DNA of 64,000 nucleotides, from assembly GCA_013146195.2 (NCBI GenBank), contig CM028377.1, forward strand, positions 109,258,540 to 109,322,539, read 5' to 3'. Source of the DNA: Codonopsis lanceolata. Its lineage: Eukaryota; Streptophyta; Magnoliopsida; Asterales; Campanulaceae. Position numbers and translations under genes: made by a program. Positions within the stretch are counted from its first letter, which is position 1. Each line of letters begins with the position of its first letter. A model generated the notes under the pieces. It ran no database searches. It saw only the letters and a list, made by a program, of their open reading frames with translations, and was not told the origin of the DNA. Below are positions 31,303 to 43,606 of the stretch, piece after piece.

Positions 31303-34300
31303 ATGGCCCATCGCCGGGTCAAGTACAGACTGCTCGCGGGGTCCTCTAAACGATGCCCGCATCTACCCTCGAATACCTCATCAATGAGAAGAAAGAGGCA
31401 AAAAGAGATTGAAAAGGCCGAGGAGGCCGAGGAAAGGAAGATGAACAATGGCCAACGAAAGCCCGAGGGCTCGACGGGAGAGCTCTACCCCAGCAATCAA
31501 AGCAAGCTGGCGAGGTTGGCCTGCCGCCGTAGAAAGTAGGAACATCGAGCCGAGATCGAGAAAATCGAGATCGACAACCGATGTTCGAGACCATCCATTT
31601 TACAAATTTACGGAAGATGTAGAGGAAGTTATCATAAACTTCAACCACCCCGACCAAAAATAAAGGCGGAATGGAAATAGCGGACGATTATAGAGAGCTA
31701 TAATCGAAGTTCTTAAGAGAACACGACGTTTTGCATGGCAAGCCGAGGACATGAAAGGCATTGCCGAGGAAGTAGCGGTTCACCGATTACATCGATCCAA
31801 AGATTGGTGCTCATCCAAAGAAAGCCGAGGTATTCTCCCGAAAACAAGATGCAATTAAGGAAGAAATAGCCAAACCGCTTCGAGCCAAGATCATAAGAGA
31901 AATCCACTACCCCACGTGATCGCAAATGTGGTGATGGTCAAGAAGAACAACTAAAATGGAGGATGTGCGTGACTTTACCAACCCGATCGAAGCATGCCCA
32001 AAAGATCAGACTCATCGCCGAGGATAGATCACTGGTCGATTCTATCTCTGCCACAAAATTTAAGTCAGGACGCCACTGTGGTACCACCAAATCGACGTGG
32101 AAAACATCGATGGGAACACGCCCGCCGAGCGGCCGTGCACTCTAATGCTATAACATGATGCCGTCGGCCTAAAAACGCAGTGGGCCACTTACCGAATGGT
32201 AAACAAAGTATTCGGTGACCGCTAGAGGAATGTGAGGCCTACATAGACTATATGGTGATTAAGACGAAGGAACAGCCACATAGATCGAATTGAGAAACCT
32301 TCGCAAACCTCGTAAAGAACAAAATGAAGCTCAATCCCGCCAAACGCCTTCTGGCGTAACGGCGGGAAGTTTTGGGGTACATGGTGAACGAACGCATTGA
32401 GGCAAACCAAAAATAAAAGCACTAGCCGAGATGAAGGTCCCAATATGCATCAAACAAGTTCAACCGAATGGGAGAATAGTGTCCGGGAAGGTTCATCGCG
32501 AAATCACCAAAAAGCCTCCCCTTCTTCAAGATCTTAAAAAGTGGGGAAAGTTCTCATGGGACAGAGTGCGACCGCCTGCCGAGCTCAAAAATACCTCTGC
32601 TAGCTTACTTCCTTGCTCACCGCCTGCACGTGAGAAAGACTCTACGCTATCTCTCTGTCAACTTTAATACGCCCATAGATCGGTGCCGCTATGGAGGAAG
32701 AGGGACTTCGTAAACCCATCTACTATGTGTCCCATGCACGATCGAGGTGTAGACGAGGTACATGCAGATCGGAAGGTGATTCTCGCACGATAACGGCGAA
32801 AACCAAGTCGATTTCAAAGCCCATGAAATCGGGTATATACCGACTTACCTCTCGCGAAGAATACCGCCAGTTCGACGTTGGCTGAAGAATGATGGCTGGC
32901 CATCGAGCCGACTAATATGCAATTGTTTATCTTTCAAGGAAAACCATTAGAGCTCAAATCCTCGGCCGATTTCATAGCCGAAACCTCTTTCACCTCTACC
33001 GGAAAGAGCGAGGCACGGGTCGTGACCCTCCACCAAATCAAGTTGCCTGTGCAAGAAAGTGCCTCGCAAAGCGCGCCGACCATCTCAGCCTCGACATTGT
33101 TCGTGGATGGATCGTCCAACAAAATGGCAACGGAGCAGCATCCTCCTCGTAACACCGCATCGGAACGGAGATCGCAAGGCCCTTAAATCACTTGGCCAAA
33201 CAACGCTGCCGAGTACGGCATTGATCGCTGGAGCCGAACTAGCCGCCGAGATAGAGCTACTCAAATCGCATCTTCTTCGACTCCCACTGTCGTGAAGCAG
33301 ATTGGGAGTATGAGGTTAACCACCCAACCCTCGACAAATACCGAGAGCTAGCCATGGGTGTCCTCGCCCAATTCGAATACTCGGAATTGGAACAAATAGG
33401 AAGGGCTGAAAACACAAAGGCAGACCACCTCTCCAAAATGGCCACCAGTGAGCTCGGCGAGCTCCCCCCAGAAATATGGATTGAAATCCTGGATACCCCG
33501 TCCATTGATAAAGAGAAGGTAATGATGCTCGAACAGGCGACGGAGTGTTGGATCGATCACATCAAAAAGTACATCGCTCAGGGACATTACCGCCAAATGA
33601 CAAAGAGCAAGGATGGGCAATGGCAAGAAGGTCGGCCAGATACACTTTAATAGGGGACATACTATACAGGCGATCTTTCACTAAGCCTCTCCTAAGGTGT
33701 GTCCGACCAGAAATCACACAAGGATTACTAGCCGAGGTACACGTGGAGGGGTATGTGGAAGCCATCCAGGGGCTCGAACTTTGGCCGATGTGGTCATTTT
33801 CCACCTGATACTACCGGCCGACGCTGAGAAAGGATGCCGAGACATATGCCCGAAAATGCGACAAATGTCAAAGGTTCGCTAACATTCCAAGATTGCCCTC
33901 GGCACCTCAAACCCCGGTAATCGCAGCAAGGCCTTTCGAAATGTGGGGACTTGACCTAATCGGGCCATTCCCTCTCGCGAAAGGAAAGAACAAGTTTGTG
34001 ATAGTCATGTGGACTACTTCACGAAATGGATCGAGGCCGCACCCCCTAGCAAGCATCATCGAACAAAGGGCCATCGACTTCATTCGAGACAACGCCCTTC
34101 CGCAGATATGGATACCAGGGCCATTGTGTCGACCACACACACGCTTCTCAAACGATTCATGGCAAGTCATGAGAGAGAGGGAATTCGCCATTGAAGTCTT
34201 CTGTAGCACACCCCCAAGGGAATGGCCAAACGGAGGTCGGAAACAAACAAATACTTCATGCCTTGAAAAGAAGGTTAGATGACAAAAAAGGTGCTTGGCT

Positions 34301-34760
34301 CGAGGAGCTTCCTGCCGCCTTATGGGCAATCCGAACGCCTCGCCGAGGTTCAACCGAGGAAACACCTTCTCCTTGACCTACGGAACCGAGGCCATGGCCC
34401 CGCCGAAATGGCTCTTCCCATCGCAAGAGTCATCCATTTCAACGAAGAGGCAAACACGTAATCAAGGACTCTAGACCTCGACACTGGAGGAAAGAAGGCT
34501 TGAAGCCGTAATGAAGGCCATCAATTACAAAAAGCTAGCCAAAGCCCACCATGACAAAAGAATGAATCAAGACTTTCTGCCGGGCGACCTGGTTTGAGGA
34601 AAATCGAGGTGATCGAAAACAAGCCGGGAAGGAACAAGCTGCTCTCCCAACCGGGAAGGACCGCATAAAATTACGGACAAAGATTCGAAAGCAGAACTAC
34701 ATGCTCGCAAAACCAGATGGAACCCCACTAAGGAACCCCTGGCATTCAGACCACTTGAAA
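31303..34760 (+). pseudogene. pol: Tat pol remnant of element B
   Basis: Readable pieces in changing frames: FTEDVEEVIINFNHPDQK (31600-31662), AEDMKGIAEEVAVHRLH (about 31745), a Tat motif pair WRMCV and DRSLVDS (31955-32042), and GIKQVQ/TGRIV-like thumb parts (about 32440). The catalytic box at 32240-32254 reads Y-I-D-Y-M, so the second catalytic Asp is replaced by Tyr. RNase H: FVDGSSN (about 33100), FEYSELEQIGRAENTKADHL, then LSKMATSELGELPPEIWIE (33370-33480). Integrase: ARPFEMWGLDLIGPFPLAKG (33920-33985), then QGNGQTEVGNK (about 34213). I count more than ten frame changes, with many small deletions. Confidence 0.75.
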
Positions 34761-35219
34761 ATGTATTATCAATGATCTGTTTGTTATCTTGTTATAAAAG
34801 AAAAAAATGTCGGTACAAACTTCTCTTTAAACCATGTATTCAAGACCGCTTTGTCTTGCCATTTCAAAATACCTCCTCGCTAGCCGAGGAGAGGCTGACT
34901 CTAATGCCTTTCAAATACCTCACCTAGCCGAGAGAGGCCACGCCTAATGCCTCAAATACCTCCTCGCCTAGCCGAGGAGAGGCCGACTCTAATGCCTTCA
35001 AATACATCTTCGCCTAGTCGAGGAGAGGCCTTGAATAAAAGAAAAGCAAAACACTTAATAGAGACAAAGAAACAAGAAAAACAAAAACGGAAAAAACTTA
35101 CATTATACACCACGAACAAAGATACAGATTACCATCAGAAACCATTGTTTTCTACTAACAAAAATACATATTACCATCAAAAACCATTGTTTTAGAATGT
35201 TTTCTAAGAAAACCTACTC
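34761..35219 (+). repeat. Post-pol tandem repeats of element B
   Basis: Four units start AAATACCTCCTCGC at 34867, 34913, 34954 and 35000 (46, 41, 46 bp), each with TAGCCGAGGAGAGGC. A second duplication (ACCATCAGAAACCATTGTTTT with its 3' neighbour) occurs twice at about 35110-35195. No gene. Short tandem repeats after pol recur in all the Tat elements here. Confidence 0.75.
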
Positions 35220-38200
35220 CAAGTCCCCTCCTCTCTCACGGGCCTCCTCCTCACGAGCCGCCACCTGCTCGGACCTATATCATCGTTTCTTCGACAGCTT
35301 GCCCCTACTGCCTTTTGTCCCTCCAAATTTCCGCCATTAGCCGATCGCCAACATAGGCGCCTGCTGAGGGGAGGCTCGCCTGACCGTGAAGCCGTAGCTC
35401 TCCTTATGTATGCATTTTCTGACAGGCGAAAAGGTTGTTCGCCTCACAGAAGAGGCAGCCTACTTGGAGCTTGAATTTGAAAGACGCGATCCCTAATCCG
35501 ACCAGCCTCTACCATCAAAAGGAACGAGCGAGGAAACACCCCTAAGATTCCGACCAAAAGAGGCAAGGTTCGCCATCTTCACCACTTCCAACATCGGCAT
35601 GCCAATTGCCACCGCCGCCCAAAAGGCCTGAACCCGGCTAGTCTCCATGTAATCTAGAGCCTCCACCCCATAAGTGCCGAGCCCGATACCTTGCCAAGAC
35701 CTCGCTTCCTCGCTAGGGCTTCACAAAGCTCGGCCTTCAAATGGTCGCTTCACCAATCATTCTTTGAGCTTGGCCTCGAGCTCGCCACCCCCGCGCCCTC
35801 TCACTAGCTTTGTTCTTCAACATCCGCCCCGCCACCTAAGCCGCTCTCGACAAAGAGACCCCTTCAAATTTCAATCAGAAATCCTTCCGTGGACTTGACC
35901 TTCTCAACAGAAGAAGAGATTCCCCTTTGCCTTATGCAGCCCGCCAAAACCTCCGACGACAGGCGGCCTTCGCGCTTTTAGCATCATAAGTCGCGAGGCC
36001 AACCCCGAGCCGCGTGAACAAAAAATGTAACAAAAGAATAAGCTACCAGAGGCAAGACATAAAAGAAGCCGGGTCCACTATATCCTTACTCGCCAAAGCT
36101 AACGCGCACATGTCGTCACCAAATTCCTTCGCCGGAAGCAACGACACCACGCATTCGAGCAGTACGCTCAAGCATCGCCTGCCCGTAGCCCCGAATCCAC
36201 CTCGAAAATTGATCGCCTTAACGACGTGACCGATAACGCATTCATTATCGCCCGCCTCGTCGCCGGTTGGGACCGCGCCGAGGGCGGTGGAAGTTCGGCA
36301 AAGTTGAAGGGAGCTGGGCCGGGCTGATTTTTTTTGTCGCCAAGCTCGGGCTTCAGCAGTTGCTTGCCCTGGCCTCTGGGAGCAGGGCAAGTAAGAAGGG
36401 ACCACTTTGGTAGGTCTCGAGAACGCCGACCACGGGCTGCACTATTCCCAGTCGCCGAGGCCTTAAGCTCGGCCGCCTCGCTTTTCCTGCTTTAACATGG
36501 CCGTAACGGCATCTCGAAACAAATCCATCTCTACAAAAATAGAAGGTCGATCAAGACTCAAAAGAGACGAATTCAACAAAAACCGAAGGAAACATAAACA
36601 AAACAGGAATAAATGAAATTGACCTGGAGTCGAACACTCAAGTTCGTCTATACCCTCACATCTCGGACACACCGAGCCATCTCGGCTCACATACTCAAAA
36701 TTCGAATACGCCCTCTCCACCCCCTCAACATCGACAAATGAGACCCGTAACCTCGACAGAGACCTCATCCTCAACGATAGCCTTCCCAGCTATATCGAAC
36801 TTGCACTCCTTCATCACAAGGGGGCCTCAATAGCAGCCTTCACAGCCTTCATTGAGGCATTCAAATTCTTAGTCCTCGAAAGGCCGTGAGGTTTCCCCTC
36901 AGAACCTCGGGCCTCCACCCACGGCTCGACTCACGAGCGTAACTTTCTGACCACCCATGGTCCTTATTTCCAAAACTTGTAAAAGAGGGGAATCCCGAGG
37001 ATGCCTTTAGAAATGTCACCACTGGTTCATGGAAACGCCGACCTTGTAATAAGTAGCGTAAGAGGTCCAACGTAGGCTCGAAACCCACCGCCGGTACGTA
37101 TGGCAAAACTCACCAATGCTCGAAGTAAATTGGGCGAGAGATCCAATGGAACTGAACTCGCCTCTGGTCAAGAATTCACGTATAAAAGGGTCGAGGGCAG
37201 CCAAAATTCTGACTCGAAAAGGCAGTAATAAACCAACATAGCTACGAAGGCCCCGCAGCTGAAATCCCAAATCTCGAATCCGAACGGAACTCGGAAAGTA
37301 TTAGAGCCATACGCCCGTGACCATGCCTCCACATCTGGCCTGCTTATCTTGTTCTCGAAAGGCCTCAAACGCGAGGCACCCTCTCACCTCGCCTCCGCCC
37401 CCGCGTAAATAGAAGCCTCGGCCCACTCGCCATTCTCAAGCCGCCGATGTCGTGAAAACTCTTCGATCTGCCGAAAGTGCAAGACTCGCCCTCGGTAAAA
37501 AATTGAGTGATCGACTTAACGCAATACGATCTCTCTCAAAACACTCTCATAGGATGGATAAGTGGGGCGTAAAACTTCATCGCCGAACTTCCGGGCGGGC
37601 TAACCTTCACCCGTAACTAACTCGCAAGGAGAAACCTCGCTTGCCAAGCGAGTAACCGCCGCCCACCTATCCTCGCATCGCCTATACATGGACCCCGAGG
37701 AGACTTCCCAAAACCGACTCAATGAATGGGCCCTCACCATCCGAGTCTACCGAAGAAATCGAGCATGACCTAGAACTCTCCGAGTCGAGAGGGCCCACGC
37801 TGCCTCCCCTATGGATCACTTCATCCACCACAATCTCCTGGCCAAACAAACTCTCACCTCCACACCTCTCTCCAAGGGTCCGCGAGGAACGTACTCGCCT
37901 TCGTCACATAGGTTACCGCCTCGAAACCGCCGAGGTTCACATCCTCTAAGATCGAATAGGCCGAAACCCCGAGCGAATCCTCAAGCTAAAGGGACTGCCA
38001 CGCGAAGGGTACGTGGCACGAGAAAGATCCTGGCCACCGGAGACTCACTTGAACGTTCTCGGCAGGCGAAGCCTCGGCCACGTTACTTAGGAAGAAAAAG
38101 GGGAGGACTCCTAACCGACACCTGTATTCGAATTACCCCTGCTTAGAATCTATCGGCCCATGGAGGAACTACTGAAGAAGAGAAGAAGAAAAAATGGGAA

Positions 38201-38350
38201 AAGGGATCCCGCGAGACATACTCTAGAAAACAGAGGAAAGGAAAGAAAATCGTACCAAATAAAGTCAAAGCTGGGAAGACCGCCGGAGAAATCTACAGGA
38301 AAGTGGGGGATACGCCTGAAAAAAGCCAAAAGACGCCGGAAAAGTTAAAA
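35220..38350 (-). pseudogene. Antisense ORF remnant of element B
   Basis: Reading the - strand, an acidic Ser-rich N-terminus (DSESSRSCSISSVDSDGEGP, about 37790-37730) leads to a domain with GFQLRGLRSYVGLLLPFRVR and LDPFIREFLTRGEF (37270-37150), then VGFEPTLDLLRYL and GVSMNQW. It shares RVR-x5-LDPF-x2-EFL, with identical spacing, with the antisense ORF of element D. This resembles transposon-encoded plant proteins that lie antisense after pol in Retand-type Tat elements. A Lys/Arg-rich 3' part runs to about 35220. Many stops and frameshifts; the ends are approximate. Confidence 0.5.
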
Positions 38351-39007
38351 GCCAAAACAGAGGAACAGCCCTAAACTCAATAACATGCCGGAAAAACACT
38401 AAAGTCACCGTGGAAACCGAGAAGATTTAAAAACGTGGAAAAAGGAAGAAAAACACTTACGGGCTTTAAGTAGACAGGGATGTAATGGGATGGAAACAGT
38501 CGGAATTGCTACCGGAAATCGCCTAAAACAGTGGAAGAATCTGGTGAAGAGAGAAATGGAAGCGGTAAAAGCAAAAAGAAAGAGAAAAAAATCTCTTATA
38601 CCCCCCCTGCAACGACAACGTTTTGAAGCGGAGCCTCGGAAAACTATCAGGTCGACCCGTGTGTTTTCTCTGAACCAAACACAAAATGCCACCACATCAC
38701 TAGTTTCTCTGAATTCGGGAAGAAAAAAGGCGGCATTAATGGCATTTCGAAATTCGAAAAGCCGCCCAAAACGTAAACCAAGAAACCGCCAAAACTCGTG
38801 ATTTAATGAAGTGACAAAAAAGACGAACGCCCGATTGACTCGATATACGAAAACATCCCATAAACTTCTAACAAATCTCGTCAAAAAACTAGGCACCAGC
38901 CTCGACTTAAATCCCACAGTCCTCCTCGACAAAAGGCACGATGCCGACCTCCCACCACCGAGCAACGATATTACTTTTTTCCTTCTCGGCGTCGAGCGGC
39001 CAAAAAG

Positions 39008-39018
39008 TAGGGGGCCAC
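39008..39018 (+). promoter_or_regulatory. Polypurine tract of element B
   Basis: TAGGGGGCCAC directly before the LTR start TGAAAGG. Element D has the almost identical AGTAGGGGGCCAC before its LTR (55582-55594). Confidence 0.7.
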
Positions 39019-39757
39019 TGAAAGGATTAAACCGAGGGATTGACCCTCGGCATGCCAAGGACTCGACCCTCGGCACAATAGAGGGTCCCAAACTGAAGAG
39101 CCACCAGTAGCGAGGACAGGACCACTCGCCCCTAAGATAAACACTCCAGCCTCGGCATCATGACCCTCGGCATAGTAACGAGTTCAGCCTCCCCGGGCCT
39201 AAAGACCACTGGCACCCTCGGCCCCGTCACCAACTCAGTCTCTTGTATCCTCAAACCTCGGCAAATAATAAAAGCTTTCGTCACAAAACCACTCGGCCTC
39301 GGCTTTGGATCAATCATCATCCGCCCCGACAAACCGTTTCCCTAGGCCCGAGAAAACCGCTGCACGTCAATACCAACTCTCTGACAAGCGCACAGTTCAC
39401 TTATTTCTGACGAAGACCCTCAACGCATTTAATGATCGCCGCATTATGCTCCCCAATCACCAGCCGCCACGACAACATGAACTTCAGGTATAAATAGAGA
39501 GTGCCCATTTAATATGGAGGTAAGCAATTTGAGAGATATCACAACTACCTTATCACTGTCCCTTATCAAACACTTATCACGGCATATTTATTACCATCTT
39601 TCTACCGAAAACCTTACTCTCACACCGGAGGGTTCTAGTCGGGCCGCCCCGACTCCTTAACGGTGTTTGTTGTTTCATTTATGCAGGTTAACCAAGAAGG
39701 ACGAATCAGCGACTGCCACCTCATCCTTACTCACACGTGGACGACAAGACAAGATCA
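39019..39757 (+). repeat. 3' LTR of element B
   Basis: It starts TGAAAGGATT after the PPT. The end is placed at AAGACAAGATCA (39757) by analogy with element D; it is uncertain by some tens of bases. U3 holds seven CCTCGGC words (39045, 39068, 39150, 39165, 39216, 39256, 39297), the first two 23 bp apart. A TATAAATAGAG box lies at about 39490. No second copy exists in the window. Confidence 0.65.
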
Positions 39758-42700
39758 CCACCAAAAAAGCGTGATCAAATACTTTCTTTTTGTTTTTGTT
39801 TTTTATTCTATACAGAGATCAAATATTTATAATCAAGTAAATTTGAGTGACATTAATGGTGATGATGTAGTTGAGATGGATGCGGAAACATTTACCACCA
39901 CATCCACAAACGAGCCCAAAAAAAACAAGGAAGCTTAGATCTAATGTTTGGAAAATCTTTGAGAAGATTCTGTTACAAGATGACAACATTCAAAGAGTGA
40001 GGTGTAAGTTATGCAAAAATGTCTATAAAGCGGATAGCAAGAATGGAACTAGCACATTAAGTCGTCATATGAAAAATTTCCCAAGAAGAAATGTACGTGA
40101 TGTTGGTCAGCTACTCCTTGGTGGGGATCAAGGATCGATGTCTTTGAAAGCATGTAAGTTTGATGGTGAGCATTTTCGCGAGTTAGTAGCTACTGCTATT
40201 GCCATGCATGATTTACCATTTCAGTTTGTTGAATATGATGGGATTCGAGCATGTTTTGATTATTTGTGTCCAAATCTTCATTGTGTGTCTAGAAACACAA
40301 TTAAGGCTAATTTTCTTACTATGTATGCAAGAGAAAAAGTTAGGATGCAATCTATGCTAGAATCAGCTCCTGGTAGGATTTCTTTGACATCTGATTGCTG
40401 GAGTAGTATCACTACGGATGGTTATCTAAGTCTTACGACTCATTTCATTGATATCAATTGGATTTTGCAAAAAGGGTGCTTAATTTTTGTTTTTTTACCT
40501 CCTCCACATAGTGGTGTTGCTTTGTGTGACAAAATCATTTCATTGCTACGTGAGTGGAATATTGATAGTCGAATTTTCTCTTTGACTTTGGACAATGCTT
40601 CTGCTAATGATGTGTCTGCTGATTTGTTGATGAATTATTTCAAAGGATCACTTGTTGCAAATGGAAAGAAATTTCATGTTCGTTGTTGTGCACACATTGT
40701 TAATTTAGTGGTTCAAGAGGGATTGAAAGATATTGATAAATGTGTGCATAAAGTTCGTGAAAGCGTTAAGTAAGTGAGAGTGTCTCAATCAAGGAAGGTA
40801 AAGTTTTTGGAGGTTGTGAGTCAAATGCAATTGGACTCTAAAAGAGGTTTGAGACAAGATGTAGCAACAAGATGGAATTCTACTTACCATATGCTTAAAA
40901 GTGCTTTGTTTTATCGACGTGCATTCTGTCATCTAGCATTACTTGATTCAAATTATAAGCATTGTCTTGATGCATTAGAGTGGGACAAGGTGGAGAATAT
41001 ATGTGATTTCTTGGCTTTGTTTTATGAGTTAACTAATATTTTTTTTGGAACAAAGTATCCCACTTTGAACTTGAATTTTCCGTGTGTTAGTACATGTTAT
41101 GAGTATTTGCTGAGGAATGTTGAAAGTGACGATGTGTATATCAAGGATATAGCCTTAAGGATGCTTCCAAAATTTGAGAAGTATTGGCCGGAGTTTTGTT
41201 TGGTTTTGGCATTGGTAGTAGTTGTAGATCCTCAATATAAACTTGATTTTGTGGATTTTGAATATGAAGAGATCTATGGTTACCGTGGTTCTCCTACATT
41301 TTTGAAAGTCAAGGAGACTTTGTTGAGTTTGTTTGCTCAATATGAAAAGAGACCCGATATGAATCATGTTGGTGAATCTAGCAATCTCATTTGTGGTAAT
41401 TACAAGGAAACTTCTAACATTCTACGAAATGAAAGAAAAAAGAAGTTGATGGTAATTTTTCTATTCTTTTGATCTTTTCTTATCTTTATATGTTACTCTT
41501 AATTTTTCCAATTTTTAATTAACTCTTTTATTACAACTTGTTTTTTGTTTTCTATTGAAATTCAGGACATTCAATAATGATGGTGTTTTCGGTGTTCACA
41601 AATCACAATTAGAGCTTTATTTGGATGAGCCAAGATTGAATTGTGAAGACCATCTAGATATTCTTGATTATTGGAGATGAAATCAATATTGGTATCTTGA
41701 AATTGCAGCTATGGCTCGAGATATTTTATGCATTACAGTTTCAACTGTTGCATCTGAAGCATCATTTAGTGTAGGAGGACGAGTACTCGATCAATATTGT
41801 AGTACACTGAAACCAAGCACAATGGAGGCAATAATATGTACAAGAGATTGACTATTTGACGATAAATGTAAGCGTATCTCTTACTTCTTTAATTTGCAAA
41901 CAAACTTTAACTATCAATTTAATCTTCATTACAATGTATTTTTTTAGTTTCTTGCTGATAATATTTATGAATGCATGTAGATCATCACTTGTTGAAGACT
42001 GAAGAGCTCACCGAAGATATCATGAACTTGGATATTAATGATGTTGATGATCCTTCCCCAGGACTAGGCTCTAGTTTGGGTAGCACATCCAACAATGCAA
42101 GTAAAAATTTGAATAATTGGTACTTATTTAAATTTTATTAAATCATACTGTTGGATATTTTAAGTTTTAACTAGCTTTATGACATCTATATGAATAGGTT
42201 GGTGAACGTTGAAGTGGATTGACTCATCGGATAAACGAATGAAGTTGAAGTCTTAACTGTTTTTGGACCATTTGTGTAATCTTTAGACATTTTTTGTAAT
42301 CTTTTTAGACTATGTTTGTGATTTGCACTTCTAGTTTAGTTGTTGACTAATGGGTTTGGTCGTTTTGGATCTTTGGTGCATCAACTCCTACCGTCCTACC
42401 ATTCCCAATTTCCAAATTTCTAGTCTTAACTTGTTGAATAGTCGGCTTGTGATTTTGTATTTTTGTGTAGTTGTATGTTTTGTAACTGACTAAGTAGTCT
42501 AAGTGCGTACCTGTTGTTGTGCAAGAACAGTGATGGGAATGATTGAATGTTGATGGATAGTTTATTAGAAATTTATAATCATTTTTATTTTAAAAATCAT
42601 GTTTAGCGGGCTTATCGTGCCTAACAAAAAAACCCGACCGTTTTGCTTATCGTGCTTAGTGTGTCGTGCCGTGTTTTCGGGTTTTTATCGTGTCGTGTTT

Positions 42701-42802
42701 GGGTTTCGGTTTTAGGCACGATAACTTTATCGTGCCGTGTTCGTGCTGAAGCTTATCGTGCTAGCCTGATAAGGGCACGGCATGACCGATTTGCCAGCCC
42801 TA
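39758..42802 (+). mobile_element. hAT DNA transposon, left terminus missing
   Basis: Multi-exon hAT transposase followed by a terminal region with many TCGTGC words (42605-42785) and the inverted-repeat end TTGCCAGCCCTA at 42791-42802. The expected left end TAGGGCTGGCAA is not found between 39500 and 39870, where the sequence runs into the LTR of element B, so the left end was lost and no 8-bp target duplication can be read. Confidence 0.82.
39822..42212 (+). pseudogene. hAT transposase (BED zinc finger, DUF4413, hATC dimerisation domain)
   Basis: Cut-and-paste transposase. An acceptor (TATACAG) at about 39820 opens exon NQVNLSDINGDDVVEMDAET. A frameshift near 39935 leads to the BED finger (RSNVWKIFEKI, RVRCKLCKN, LSRHMKN). 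The RNase H-like core follows: SLTSDCWSSITTDGYLSLT, SLTLDNASANDV, VRCCAHIVNLVVQEGL. TAA at 40771 replaces the usual Tyr (ESVK*VRVSQSRK). DUF4413-like sequence lies at 41140-41290. Introns 41452-41565 and 41868-41980 have GT-AG ends and keep frame. The hATC domain (YLEIAAMARDILCITVSTVA, then SEASFSVGGRVLDQY) has TGA stops at about 41678 and 41849 (usually Trp). The C-terminus EELTEDIMNLDINDVDDP ends at the TGA at 42210. It cannot make transposase. Confidence 0.88.
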
Positions 42803-43606
42803 GATATGTATATATATAAATATACATACTTATACATGATAATTCCATGAATGACTTGATGTGTATATATATAGATATACTTACTTACATATGATGTTTC
42901 TATGAGAGCTGTTTTCTAATTCATTTGGTTTGTTTATAAACAGGGAATGTCACCCTGGTTCATTTGAACGGTTTAGTAAATGAGAAGGAAAGATTATCTT
43001 GTGGAGTATCTAAAGTATACGACACGTCTTCAAGGGTTTTCGTCGTAGTAACGCGATGACATGATTATTTATAACAATCTTTCATATTATGTTATATTGT
43101 TATTTGTAGTAGTGTACTGAGTCTTAATGACTCACTATGTACTTGTTTTCTAGTGTGCAGTTATCTGTTAGCCGCGTTGAGACTGAGTAGATCCTGACTG
43201 TAGCAGTGCACAGTTGGTCGATAGTTAAGTTGAGGTCGCGTGGTTCATGCTTGTTCCAGTTCCTATTTCTTCCGAGTTGTAACTCGCGGAGTCCCATTTC
43301 ACATTATTTCATTATTGTCGTAGTAGTCCTTTTTCCTTGTTGAGGACGATGTTGTGTACACTTATATAAACTTTAGAGTCGGGTAGTATATCTAGTCTTG
43401 TTATTTTATTTTTGTAGCCGACCTATGTAGTTGAGCTTGTGCTCTCTAAAGTATAGTATTTATTTAGTTGTCTCCCGGGCAAGCAGTAGCTTCGGGGCAT
43501 TCAATATTTCTATTGTTGTTGTTGTTGCTGTTAACCCCGATATGTATTAGCCGTTAGGTAATTGTTATATTAGGTTGGAATTTCTAGGCTCTCTAGGTAG
43601 CTTATG
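42803..43606 (+). repeat. Fragment of a chromovirus-like LTR (3' part)
   Basis: No gene. The layout resembles the Tekay-like solo LTR: a stem-like GTACTGAGTCTTAATGACTC (about 43115) matches the position and form of CTTACTAAGTCTTTCGACTTAC in the solo LTR, and an ATTGTTGTTGTTGTTG run (about 43511) matches the run near 14778. Sequence identity is low, so it is a different family. TA-rich repeats lie at 42804-42890. It is bounded by the hAT end and by truncated copia gag. Confidence 0.5.

Larger units (their letters stand above)
31303..39757 (+). mobile_element. Tat-lineage retrotransposon B, 5' part missing at gap
   Basis: From the gap: protease/RT entry, RT, RNase H and integrase in many frames, post-pol repeats, a long antisense ORF remnant, PPT and a 3' LTR. 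Codon use differs from A and Athila (GC-richer, many CCGAGG words), so it is a separate family. No 5' LTR or gag is visible. It is the most frame-damaged element in the window. Confidence 0.75.

Noticed and set aside
38405..39091. 228-codon open frame on the - strand, the longest in its area
   Set aside because: It crosses the polypurine tract and start of element B's 3' LTR, has no recognisable domain, and its Phe/Arg-rich make-up is what the opposite strand of A/C-rich DNA gives.
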